Positions 1 to 6,614 are shown, numbered from the stretch's first letter. The stretch: DNA of 9,985 nt from Lysobacteraceae bacterium (GCA_011682665.1 JAACEG010000013.1:1-9985); one strand, 5' to 3'. Translations and numbers: made by a program. Notes: generated from the sequence alone by a model not told the origin.

Positions 1-6
1 CGCAAT

Positions 7-192
7 ATGAGCTATGCGGAAATGACTTCTGATTTGTTTTTACGCGACGCCAGCGACCAATCAACAGTTAACGCGCCTGATGTTAATAAAGCAAAAAGAA
101 ACCAAATGATATTTTACGTTTTAATTGTTATTTCTATATTCTTTACAATTATTTTAGGCTTTAGTTTAATTTATTATTTTTTAAAACACTAA
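7..192 (+). CDS. Small single-span membrane protein, possibly 5'-partial
   Basis: Predicted protein of 61 residues. A polar, charged N-terminal half (about 1-34) is followed by one hydrophobic segment (about 35-57) and a short LKH tail, so it is probably a single-span inner-membrane protein. I do not recognise the family. The frame stays open through the two codons visible upstream of the ATG, so the gene may begin outside the window. This ATG also lacks the TTT found just before most starts in this window, which weakens it as the true start. The next gene, another membrane protein, begins 59 bases downstream, which suggests an envelope cluster. No function can be assigned. Confidence 0.5.
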   Translation: MSYAEMTSDLFLRDASDQSTVNAPDVNKAKRNQMIFYVLIVISIFFTIILGFSLIYYFLKH

Positions 193-201
193 TTAGTTTT
201 G

Positions 202-229
202 CTATTTTAAAAATAGATTTTTAAAATAG
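202..229. repeat. Perfect AT-rich inverted repeat (12-bp arms, 4-base loop)
   Basis: CTATTTTAAAAA (202-213) and TTTTTAAAATAG (218-229) are exact reverse complements around the loop TAGA. The element sits in the 59-base spacer between two membrane-protein genes. The stem is nearly all A-T pairs and no T-run follows, so a standard intrinsic terminator is unlikely. It may be a protein-binding site, a weak RNA hairpin or a repeat remnant. Confidence 0.5.
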
Positions 230-251
230 TTAGGCTATTAGACAAAAATTT

Positions 252-851
252 ATGGCGCAAGATGTTTTAAGGCAGGGGGTCAGATCCAACCCTGCTGTGC
301 TTCCAGATAGGAGGCAGAAGAGAAAATTATCCATAGTCGGTATTGTTTTGACTTTTGTTTTGGCGATTGTTTTGGTTTTATTGGGAGAGAGAATATTATT
401 TGACTTAAATCGCGTGGCTAATCCAGCGATTGAACAAACAGAAAATGTTAAAAATGTTCAGAGAAATTATTACAGAAGTTCGGTTATGTCATATGAGCAG
501 TCAGGCCTTTCCAATACAAAAGTGTATTATAAGACTCAAGATAAAAGCAGATATATAACTTATAAACTTTTAATCCATAGCGCTTTTGTTATTCCTGTGT
601 TTCTTTTAATGTTTCTGATTTATTATTTAATTGATATCAAAGAAAAAAGAGATGATTTAAAAGTTGTGATGTGGGGATATGTTGTTTTTGCTTTTTGGAT
701 GTTGCTTCATTTAATTGGCGAGATTGGAAAATATATTATTGACCAATGGGAAAATGCGGCTATTTATATTATCTTGTTTTTGTTAATCGTGATTATTACG
801 CCGTTAGCAATTTTTATTCAGAAAAAATACACGGAACATCATAGTGAGTAA
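252..851 (+). CDS. Four-span membrane protein, unknown function
   Basis: Predicted protein of 199 residues with four likely membrane spans at about 26-45, 106-127, 138-158 and 169-189. The N-terminus is basic (PDRRQKRK at 18-25), which favours a cytoplasmic N-terminus. A polar, Tyr- and Asn-rich loop of about 60 residues lies between spans 1 and 2 and would then be external. Spans 2 to 4 are close together. No catalytic or family motif is visible and I do not recognise the family. The ATG is preceded by AAAAATTT, the start context typical of this window. The gene ends 10 bases before the next preferred start, so the two are probably co-transcribed. Codons 7-22 are unusually GC-rich and palindromic for this window (see findings). 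Confidence 0.8.
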   Translation: MAQDVLRQGVRSNPAVLPDRRQKRKLSIVGIVLTFVLAIVLVLLGERILFDLNRVANPAIEQTENVKNVQRNYYRSSVMSYEQSGLSNTKVYYKTQDKSRYITYKLLIHSAFVIPVFLLMFLIYYLIDIKEKRDDLKVVMWGYVVFAFWMLLHLIGEIGKYIIDQWENAAIYIILFLLIVIITPLAIFIQKKYTEHHSE

Positions 852-861
852 AATAATATTT

Positions 862-1539
862 ATGAAAAAAGTTTTTTTAATTAGTTTAATCTTTTTATTA
901 TTTAGCAACGCTTCCAACGCTTTATTAGAACCAGAAAAATATTATGAAGGAAGTTTGCCTGAGGATCGTTTTGATCTTTGCTCTAATATAAAATATAAGC
1001 CTGCTTCAGGGGTCGCTTTTAATCGCGGGTATTATTGTGATAGCGGACTAAAAGATATTACTTATTTGTTAAATAAAAAAGACGGCCGGAGTATTTTATT
1101 AAATAAATATAATAATAGAAATGCAATATTTTTTTATCCAGGAATAATAAGTGATGATGTCAAATTAGAAATAACTTTAGATAACTCAGGAACTCTGAAA
1201 AATAATACAGCTTTAATAAAAGTTTTTGGGAAAGAAAATAAATATGATTATTATTTTAACAAAGAGTTGATAAGGAAAGTTGTTGGCGATGAAAGTAAAA
1301 TAAGTTTTGAAGTTAATTCATATTTAGATAGTGGGAATAAAGATTTTTTAATTTTTATTGATTCTCCAGAGGGGCATATTAAAATTGACAGCATTAAATT
1401 AATAAATCAGAAACAGATTTTGCCAAAACATAATCAAGATAGTCAAAATATTGCATTTTTTATAATAATCGCTTTAGGTTTGGCGGTTTTTATCAGCGCG
1501 ATTTTTGGATTTATAATTTTATCAAAAGAAAATAAATAA
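862..1539 (+). CDS. Secreted, C-terminally anchored protein of unknown function
   Basis: Predicted protein of 225 residues. It begins with a clear signal peptide, MKKVFLISLIFLLFSNASNA, with likely cleavage after residue 20. An extracytoplasmic domain follows to about 197. A hydrophobic segment at 198-220 and the short basic tail SKENK give a type I anchored topology. The domain carries two cysteines (C40, C59) that could form a disulfide. Its alternating hydrophobic strands (for example around KLEITL and ISFEV) suggest a beta-sandwich; this is an impression, not a family match. An in-frame GTG at 844 would overlap the upstream gene by 8 bases. I prefer the ATG at 862 because it starts exactly at the signal peptide and carries the local TTTATG context. 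No function is recognised. Confidence 0.75.
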   Translation: MKKVFLISLIFLLFSNASNALLEPEKYYEGSLPEDRFDLCSNIKYKPASGVAFNRGYYCDSGLKDITYLLNKKDGRSILLNKYNNRNAIFFYPGIISDDVKLEITLDNSGTLKNNTALIKVFGKENKYDYYFNKELIRKVVGDESKISFEVNSYLDSGNKDFLIFIDSPEGHIKIDSIKLINQKQILPKHNQDSQNIAFFIIIALGLAVFISAIFGFIILSKENK

Positions 1540-1556
1540 TTAATAATTTTAAATTT

Positions 1557-1847
1557 ATGATTTATGAAATTAGAAGAATAAAAATTTTTCCTTTAGCTAA
1601 ATTTATGGCTATTCTGTGGGCTTTATTTTGTTTAATTCCAATGTTTTTTGGAATAGTAACATTTATTTTTGAGAGTTATTATTACCGCGATTTTTTTAAT
1701 ATTTTTCTTTTTATTTTATTTCCAATAGGCGGAGCGATTGCCGGATATATTTATGGAATAATTTTAGGCGCGATTTATAATCTGATTAGCGATTATTTCG
1801 GCGGGATAGAAATGGAGATTGAAGTTTCAGAGAAAGAAAGGCAATAG
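1557..1847 (+). CDS. Two-span membrane protein resembling DUF3566
   Basis: Predicted protein of 96 residues. The order is a short amphipathic start (EIRRIKIFPLAKF), a first span at about 16-37, a polar Tyr-rich loop, a long Gly-rich second hydrophobic region at about 47-77, and a conserved-looking end YFGGIEMEIE (80-89). The pattern of a basic segment with 'PLAK', then a Gly-rich span, then NL(I/V)xxxxGGIE(x)E matches my recollection of small DUF3566-type membrane proteins. That assignment rests on pattern memory only. Function is unknown. It starts 17 bases after the preceding gene and is the last of the four-gene membrane cluster. A 384-base gene-free spacer follows. Confidence 0.7.
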   Translation: MIYEIRRIKIFPLAKFMAILWALFCLIPMFFGIVTFIFESYYYRDFFNIFLFILFPIGGAIAGYIYGIILGAIYNLISDYFGGIEMEIEVSEKERQ

Positions 1848-1929
1848 TTATTTTTTAAATTACCTTTTGGAAAAAGGCTTATCGTTACCGTTTTGGTAGG
1901 AGGAGAATTTTAAAAATAATTTTAAAATT

Positions 1930-2115
1930 TAAATGTCAAATGTCAAATCAAATCCAAAATTTAAAATCCGAATAATTCCAAAGCCACAGGTTAAGAAATT
2001 TAAATTTAAATTAAGCAAATAAAGTTAGAATTTAGAACATTTAATTTATTTTAAAACAATTTGACATTTAATTATTTGATATTGAATTGATATTTGATAT
2101 TTGCCATTTGTCATT
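1930..2115. repeat. Block of short direct and inverted repeats (AAATGTC/GACATTT type)
   Basis: The left edge has tandem AAATGTC units (1931-1947) followed by CAAAT repeats. TAAATGTCAAAT (1930-1941) has an exact reverse complement, ATTTGACATTTA, at 2059-2070. The right edge (2092-2115) reads TTTGATATTTGCCATTTG and is an imperfect reverse complement of 1932-1953. The roughly 120 bases between the arms are AT-rich and non-coding in all frames I read. This looks like a decayed intergenic repeat cassette bounded by inverted ends. Confidence 0.5.
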
Positions 2116-2207
2116 AAGATAGAATCCTTTAATCAGTATTGTTCCTTCAAGATGACAGATAATTTGAGATTGCTTTATCACTTTATCCTTTGTTTAAGGG
2201 TAAAATA

Positions 2208-2213
2208 TATAAT
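2208..2213 (+). promoter_or_regulatory. Candidate -10 box (TATAAT) upstream of the editing-domain gene
   Basis: An exact TATAAT lies 18 bases before the ATG at 2232, after a long non-coding spacer, where a promoter is expected. No good -35 hexamer is visible at 16-18 bases upstream. In sequence this AT-rich a match can arise by chance. Confidence 0.4.
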
Positions 2214-2231
2214 TAGTTAACCAATAATTTT

Positions 2232-2825
2232 ATGGCTATTCCTAAAAAAATAATAAATTTTTTAGAAAAATATAATATCAATTATGAAATTTTGGAACAT
2301 AAAACTGTTTATACAGCTTTTGATATGGCGCAGACTATGAAAAAAGAATTAAGTCAAATTGCGAAAACCTTGGCGCTTAAGGTTGATAAAAAATATATTT
2401 TAGTGGTAGTTCCAGCTGATCGTAAACTAAATTTTGATAAACTTAAAAAACTCTTAAAAGCTAAAAAAATTGAAATTGTTAAAGAAATAGATATGGTCAA
2501 GATTTTTAAAACAAAAAAAGGAAATTTACTTCCCTTCGGTATCTTTCATAAAGTTCCTGTTTTTATTGATAAAACTCTTTTGAAAACAAAAATAATTATT
2601 GTGAGCGGGGGAAGCTATACAGAATCATTAAAATTGAAAACAATGGATTTATTGAAATATGGCGGTGAAGCATTAATCTCTTTTTCAAAAAAGCATAAAT
2701 TTAAAAAAGCGCAAAAAGCCAAGCCAAAGAAAAAAGTTGTTGTAAAAAAGACAGCAAGAAAAAAAACAATAGCTAAAAAAATTGTAAAAGCAAAGCCAGC
2801 TAAAAAACGCAGGGTAAAAAAATAA
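2232..2825 (+). CDS. YbaK/ProX-type aminoacyl-tRNA deacylase domain with Lys-rich tail
   Basis: Predicted protein of 197 residues. Residues 1 to about 152 resemble the YbaK/ProX (tRNA_edit) fold: a starting helix with LEKYNINYEILEH, then a conserved AKTLAL block (44-49) in which K45 fits the family's key lysine, a VVVPADRKL strand (58-66), LLPFG, and a Gly-rich segment IVSGGSYTE. Known members hydrolyse mischarged tRNAs (such as Cys- or Ala-tRNAPro) or act as free-standing editing factors in the cytoplasm; the substrate here cannot be read from sequence. Residues from about 152 to the end form a Lys/Ala-rich histone-H1-like tail with KAKPKKK, KKTARKKT and AKPAKKRRVKK. This tail is unusual for the family and probably binds RNA or DNA. 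The stop is 7 bases before scpA, so the two likely share a transcript. Confidence 0.8.
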   Translation: MAIPKKIINFLEKYNINYEILEHKTVYTAFDMAQTMKKELSQIAKTLALKVDKKYILVVVPADRKLNFDKLKKLLKAKKIEIVKEIDMVKIFKTKKGNLLPFGIFHKVPVFIDKTLLKTKIIIVSGGSYTESLKLKTMDLLKYGGEALISFSKKHKFKKAQKAKPKKKVVVKKTARKKTIAKKIVKAKPAKKRRVKK

Positions 2826-2832
2826 AAAATTT

Positions 2833-3522
2833 ATGCTTAAAGTTCAGCTTGATCAGTTTAATGGCCCTTTGGATTTATTATTGTCGCTGATTAAAAAAGA
2901 AAAATTAGACATAACCCAAATTTCTTTGGAAAAAATTGCGGATCAATATTTGTCCTATGTTGAACAATTAAAAAATGTAGTTACTGACGAAGTGGCTGAT
3001 TTTTTATTAGTGGCGGCAAAGCTTATTTTTATTAAATCAAAGGCGTTATTGCCAGAAGAAGAAAAAGAAGAGGAAGATAAAGAGGAATTATTACAACAAT
3101 TAAAAATTTATAAACAATATTTAGAAGCTTCTAAAAAAATAAACAAAATTATTATAAAGGGAAACTTTTTATTTGCGCGTAATGTTAAAAGAAGAGATCA
3201 AATTGTTTTTAATCCGTCTAAAAATCTTAAAATATCAATATTACATAAAACCTTTAAAAATTTTTTGAATAATTTAGAAAAAGATGATTTTATTATAGGT
3301 AAGGATAAGATAATAAAAAAAATTTCTGTTTATGATAAAATAAAAGAAATAAATTTTATAATGAAAAAGGCTAAAAAATTTGTTTTAAATCAATCCACCT
3401 TTTGGACATTTAAAAGTGAAAAGATAGTAGGGTTTTTAGCTGTTTTAGAACTTATTAAAGATCAAAATATTCTTGTAAAGCAAGAAGAACTTTTTGCTGA
3501 TATTATAATTTTTAATGTTTAA
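2833..3522 (+). CDS. scpA: Segregation and condensation protein A (ScpA)
   Basis: ScpA is the kleisin subunit that bridges the SMC head domains and, with ScpB, forms the bacterial condensin needed for chromosome compaction and segregation. The 229-residue product has the family hallmarks: FNGPLDLLLSLI at 9-20, then KLDITQISLEKIADQYLSYVEQ, then DFLLVAAKLIFIKSKALLPE ending near 75. An acidic linker (EEEKEEEDKEE, 75-85) follows. The C-terminal winged-helix segment reads VGFLAVLELIKDQNILVKQEELFADI, the usual ScpA ending. Length is at the short end of normal. The gene follows the editing-domain gene by 7 bases. The usual partner scpB is not downstream here; the next gene is an unrelated PHP-domain gene behind its own promoter. 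Confidence 0.93.
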   Translation: MLKVQLDQFNGPLDLLLSLIKKEKLDITQISLEKIADQYLSYVEQLKNVVTDEVADFLLVAAKLIFIKSKALLPEEEKEEEDKEELLQQLKIYKQYLEASKKINKIIIKGNFLFARNVKRRDQIVFNPSKNLKISILHKTFKNFLNNLEKDDFIIGKDKIIKKISVYDKIKEINFIMKKAKKFVLNQSTFWTFKSEKIVGFLAVLELIKDQNILVKQEELFADIIIFNV

Positions 3523-3567
3523 AATTTGATGATTTTAAAAATAAAAGACTAAAGATAAAAGTCCTTA

Positions 3568-3600
3568 AAAAGAATAAAAAATTTTATTTCTTTAATTTTT
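3568..3600 (+). terminator. AT-only hairpin with T-rich tail, possible terminator after scpA
   Basis: AAAGAATAAAA near 3569-3579 pairs with TTTTATTTCTTT near 3582-3593 with one bulged base, and T-rich sequence follows. The position, between scpA and the promoter of the next operon, fits termination. The stem contains almost no G-C pairs, so it would be weak and the call is tentative. Confidence 0.3.
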
Positions 3601-3642
3601 ATTTTTTAAAAATAATTTTTATGAAAATTTAAAAATTTACGC

Positions 3643-3648
3643 TATAAT
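3643..3648 (+). promoter_or_regulatory. -10 box (GCTATAAT) for the PHP-kinase-glgA operon
   Basis: An exact TATAAT within ACGCTATAATAT lies 26 bases before the ATG at 3674, so the untranslated leader would be short. A poor -35 candidate, TTATGA (3619-3624), sits 18 bases upstream. The three following genes are separated by 6-7 bases and have no further promoter-like sites, so this probably drives all of them. Confidence 0.55.
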
Positions 3649-3673
3649 ATATAAAAATTTTAATTTTAATTTT

Positions 3674-4540
3674 ATGCCTTATATTGATTTACAATTTCAT
3701 TCAACTTATTCAGACGGTTCTTTAACACCGACGGAATTAGCGCAATTTTTAGCCAAATATAATGTTAAAATAGCGGCTTTAACAGACCATAATACAGTAG
3801 CAGGAATTGACGAATTTTTTGTCGCTTGTAAAAAGTTTAAAATTAAGCCAATAACAGGTATAGAAATTTATGCGCGATATAATTCTGAAAGACTTAATTT
3901 ATTGTTTTACAATTTTGATAAAAATAATCCAGAATTGCATAATTTTTTAAGAAGAACGCAGATACAACGGAAAAGAAATGTTCTTAGAGCATTAAAATAT
4001 TGGCAGGAAAAAAGATTTAATATTAATATTGATCGGATTTTAGAACAATATAATAAATATCTTCCTATTAACGGGATTATAAGGCAAATTCGGAAAAATC
4101 CAATAAATGAAAAAAAAATTAAGGAAGATTTAAAAATGAATAATCCACACGAGGGCGAGATTATTAAATATTATTTTAAAACAAGAAACAGATATTATTT
4201 ACCAGAAACAAGAGTGGATGTTAGAAGATTAGTTAAATTGCATAAACAAGTAGGTGGAAAGGTTATTTTGGCGCATCCGGCTAAAAATGGGGTTAAACGA
4301 AAATTAATTAATAAGTTATTAAAAGAAAAAGTAATAGATGGAATTGAAATTTTATCTCCTCATCATACTTGGGATATTATCTCTTATTATCAGCACATTT
4401 CTTTGAATTTTAATATAATTTTTACCGGCGGATCAGATTTCCACGGATATTCCAAATATCCGCAAGCAATAGATTGTTCCTGGAGATATTTTAAGATAGA
4501 TTCAAAATTTTTGCCTAATATTCATAAAATAATTGGATAA
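3674..4540 (+). CDS. PHP-domain metal-dependent phosphoesterase (TrpH/YciV-like)
   Basis: Predicted protein of 288 residues with the PHP motif series in order: DLQFHSTYSDGSLTP (5-19), LTDHNTVAGIDE (36-47), GIEI (E64), ILAHPAKNG (H201), SPHH (H230, H231) and GGSDFHG (D255, H257). PHP proteins bind two or three metal ions and hydrolyse phosphoester bonds. The TrpH/YciV branch includes 5'-3' exoribonucleases and 3',5'-nucleotide bisphosphate phosphatases. A helical insert between about 95 and 190 fits the TrpH-like architecture. The usual first ligand pair HxH is here Q7-x-H9. This substitution occurs in some PHP families, so it need not mean loss of activity. It is the first gene of an operon with the kinase-like gene 7 bases downstream. 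Substrate is not predictable from sequence alone. Confidence 0.87.
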   Translation: MPYIDLQFHSTYSDGSLTPTELAQFLAKYNVKIAALTDHNTVAGIDEFFVACKKFKIKPITGIEIYARYNSERLNLLFYNFDKNNPELHNFLRRTQIQRKRNVLRALKYWQEKRFNINIDRILEQYNKYLPINGIIRQIRKNPINEKKIKEDLKMNNPHEGEIIKYYFKTRNRYYLPETRVDVRRLVKLHKQVGGKVILAHPAKNGVKRKLINKLLKEKVIDGIEILSPHHTWDIISYYQHISLNFNIIFTGGSDFHGYSKYPQAIDCSWRYFKIDSKFLPNIHKIIG

Positions 4541-4547
4541 AATAATT

Positions 4548-5117
4548 ATGATTCACCATATAATTTTTGAAGGTGCGGAATTGGCTGGAAAAAGCTTTTT
4601 AATGTCGCAAATTTATGATTATTTAGAGCCAAAATATAATAAAAATAAAAAAGTTCTTGACGGATGCCATTGGTTTAATTGCGATGTTGGCGTGTATGGA
4701 ACAAAATATGGCAAGCCAGTAATAAAAAATTATTTAAAAATTTTTCAAGAATTAAAAAATAAAAATTTACTCATTGAAAAATTTTATATTTCTGACAAAA
4801 TTTATAATCGTCTAAATAATTATAGGGAAGTAAAATATAAGGAGATAGAAAGAAAATTATTTGGATTAAATTTCAAAATTATTTTAGTTGTTTTTCCAGA
4901 GAATAAAAGAATATTAGAAAAAAGGATTGAAGATCGTTTAAATCTTTATCCGCATTATGAAAGAATTTTAAGAAATTATAAATGGTATATAAAACAGCAA
5001 AAAGAATATTTAAAAGAAACAAAGAAAAGCAAACTTCCTTATTTTATTGTTGAAACTAAAAAATTGCCGGATAATAATTTAACTAAAAAAATTTTAAAAT
5101 GGATAAAGGAGAGTTGA
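4548..5117 (+). CDS. P-loop nucleoside/nucleotide kinase-like protein (dTMP-kinase-like)
   Basis: Predicted protein of 189 residues. It starts with a beta-strand and Walker A loop, IIFEGAELAGKSFLM, with GAELAGKS at residues 9-16. The leading FEG is typical of thymidylate and deoxynucleoside kinases. A later ISDKIYNR segment sits where those kinases carry the DR(Y/H) motif, and KRIEDRLN looks like the arginine-rich lid. The rest is diverged and Lys/Tyr-rich, so the substrate is uncertain; a true dTMP kinase would normally have FEGxDGxGKST. An in-frame TTG at 4533 would overlap the previous gene by 8 bases. I chose the ATG at 4548 because the protein then begins right at the first strand. It sits between the PHP gene and glgA with gaps of 7 and 6 bases, so co-transcription is likely. 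Confidence 0.7.
   Translation: MIHHIIFEGAELAGKSFLMSQIYDYLEPKYNKNKKVLDGCHWFNCDVGVYGTKYGKPVIKNYLKIFQELKNKNLLIEKFYISDKIYNRLNNYREVKYKEIERKLFGLNFKIILVVFPENKRILEKRIEDRLNLYPHYERILRNYKWYIKQQKEYLKETKKSKLPYFIVETKKLPDNNLTKKILKWIKES
5105..5111 (+). promoter_or_regulatory. Possible Shine-Dalgarno site for glgA (AAAGGAG)
   Basis: AAAGGAG ends 12 bases before the glgA ATG at 5124 and lies in the last codons of the kinase-like gene. It is the only good Shine-Dalgarno match I see upstream of a start in this window. The spacing is longer than usual, so it may be chance or a site for re-initiation after the upstream stop. Confidence 0.35.
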
Positions 5118-5123
5118 TAATTT

Positions 5124-6614
5124 ATGTTAAAAGATAAATTAAAAATTTTATTTGTGGCGGCCGAAGTGGCTCCAATCGCAAAAGTCGGCGGACTTGCGGA
5201 TGTAATTGGATCTTTGCCAAAAGCTTTAGAAAAGAATAATTGCGAAGTCAGAATAATGTTGCCTTTTTATGGTTTTATTGATAAAAAGAAATTTAATGCA
5301 AAAAAGATTTTTAGTAAAATAGCAGTTAGAGCAGGAGGAAATAAAGAAAAAATAGATTTATGGGAAATATTTTTACCTCAAACAAAAATTCCTGTTTATT
5401 TAATAAAACATAAGTTTTTTGATTCTAAAAATATTTATAATAGTGGAAGAATTTATTATAAGAATAAGTATTCCAGAGGATTGAGCGATGTAAAAAAGTT
5501 TTCTTTTTTTGCTAAAGCAGTTTTAAATTCAATAAAATATTTAAATTTTAAACCAGATATTATTCATTGTCATGATTGGCATGCTTCCTTTATTCCTGTT
5601 TATTTAAAAATGGAAGATTATAAAACTAGTTTTTATAAGAATATAAAGACAGTTTATACTATTCATAATTTAGCTAATCAAGGAATCGCTGATTTGAGTA
5701 TTTTAAAATTTTCCCAATTTAATAAAGAATTCGCTTCCCTCAAAAGGGATTCAGAGAATAAAGATATTAATTTTATGGGAGAAGGGATTTTAAATGCCGA
5801 TTTTATTACAACGGTTAGCCCTTCTTATGCTAAAGAAATATTGAAAAGAGAATTTGGCGCTGGGCTTGAAAAAATTGTTAAAAAAAGAAAAAAAGATTTA
5901 TCTGGTATTATCAACGGAATAGACACTGATTTTTTTAATCCAGAAAAAGATAAAAACATAAAACAGAAATATTCTTTCAAAAATTTAAATAAAAAAACAG
6001 AAAATAAATTATTTCTACAAAAAAGATTAGGCTTGCCGGTAAATAAGAATATTGCCCTTGCTGTTTTAATTTCAAGATTAGTTTGGCAAAAGGGACTAGA
6101 ATTAATTACAAAAGATTTTGCTAATTTAAATTGCCAGTTTGTTTTTTTAGGGACAGGTGAAAAAAAATATGAGAATTATTTAAAAATATTGCAAAAAAAA
6201 TATCCTGATAAGATTTCCGCGAACATAATGTTTGACATAAAATTGGCAAATCAAATTTATGCCGCTTCGGATATTTTTTTAATGCCCTCCCGTTTTGAGC
6301 CCTGCGGTTTGGGGCAGTTGATTGCGATGCGTTATGGTAGTGTTCCTGTAGCGCGGGCAACCGGCGGACTGAAAGACACAATAAAAAATTTTGATTTTAA
6401 AGCGACAACCGCTGAACATAGAAAAGCAACAGGATTTCTTTTTAATAAGTTTAGCTCAATTATTTTTTATAAAAAATTAAACAATGCATTAAATTTATAT
6501 TATAATAATAAAAAAGCTTGGCATAGAATTCAGAAAAATGGAATGAAAAAAGATTTTTCATGGGACAATTCGGCTAAAAAATATTTAGATTTGTATAAAA
6601 AATTAATTAAATAA
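5124..6614 (+). CDS. glgA: Glycogen/starch synthase (GT5 family)
   Basis: This enzyme transfers glucose from a nucleotide sugar (ADP-glucose in most bacteria) to the non-reducing end of an alpha-1,4-glucan in the cytoplasm. The 496-residue product shows both Rossmann halves of a GT-B fold. Key motifs are the sugar-binding loop KVGGLADV (20-27), HCHDWHASFIP around H150-W152, FMGEGILNADFITTVSPSYAKEI, the inter-domain NGID (264-267), SRLVWQKG (317-324) with the conserved Arg and Lys, and PSRFEPCGLGQ with E392 and C394, followed by VPVARATGGLKDTI. Length is slightly above the typical 470-480. It is third in an operon after the PHP and kinase-like genes, 6 bases from the latter. No glgC or glgB is present in the window. 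GalT follows after a REP-like hairpin. Confidence 0.95.
   Translation: MLKDKLKILFVAAEVAPIAKVGGLADVIGSLPKALEKNNCEVRIMLPFYGFIDKKKFNAKKIFSKIAVRAGGNKEKIDLWEIFLPQTKIPVYLIKHKFFDSKNIYNSGRIYYKNKYSRGLSDVKKFSFFAKAVLNSIKYLNFKPDIIHCHDWHASFIPVYLKMEDYKTSFYKNIKTVYTIHNLANQGIADLSILKFSQFNKEFASLKRDSENKDINFMGEGILNADFITTVSPSYAKEILKREFGAGLEKIVKKRKKDLSGIINGIDTDFFNPEKDKNIKQKYSFKNLNKKTENKLFLQKRLGLPVNKNIALAVLISRLVWQKGLELITKDFANLNCQFVFLGTGEKKYENYLKILQKKYPDKISANIMFDIKLANQIYAASDIFLMPSRFEPCGLGQLIAMRYGSVPVARATGGLKDTIKNFDFKATTAEHRKATGFLFNKFSSIIFYKKLNNALNLYYNNKKAWHRIQKNGMKKDFSWDNSAKKYLDLYKKLIK

Larger units (their letters stand above)
1848..2231. other. Gene-free spacer with small hairpins and decayed repeats
   Basis: No coding frame is convincing in these 384 bases. 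Just after the gene, CCTTTT (1863-1868) pairs with AAAAGG (1872-1877). A second small palindrome follows: TACC (1886-1889) with GGTA (1895-1898). Neither has a T-run, so termination here is possible but not shown. Bases 1930-2115 hold short direct and inverted repeats (separate entry). Bases 2118-2200 look like a decayed dispersed repeat (see findings). A -10 box for the next gene ends the region. Confidence 0.5.

Noticed and set aside
844..861. GTG start for the secreted protein overlapping the upstream gene
   Set aside because: It would put six extra residues before a textbook signal peptide, and the ATG at 862 has the local TTTATG context.
4533..4547. TTG start for the kinase-like gene overlapping the PHP gene
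   Set aside because: The ATG at 4548 starts right at the first beta-strand and needs no rare start codon.
6121..6381. Minus-strand reading frame of 86 codons inside glgA
   Set aside because: It overlaps the most conserved part of GlgA and its translation has no family features. It exists only because the sense strand is rich in codons whose complements avoid stops.
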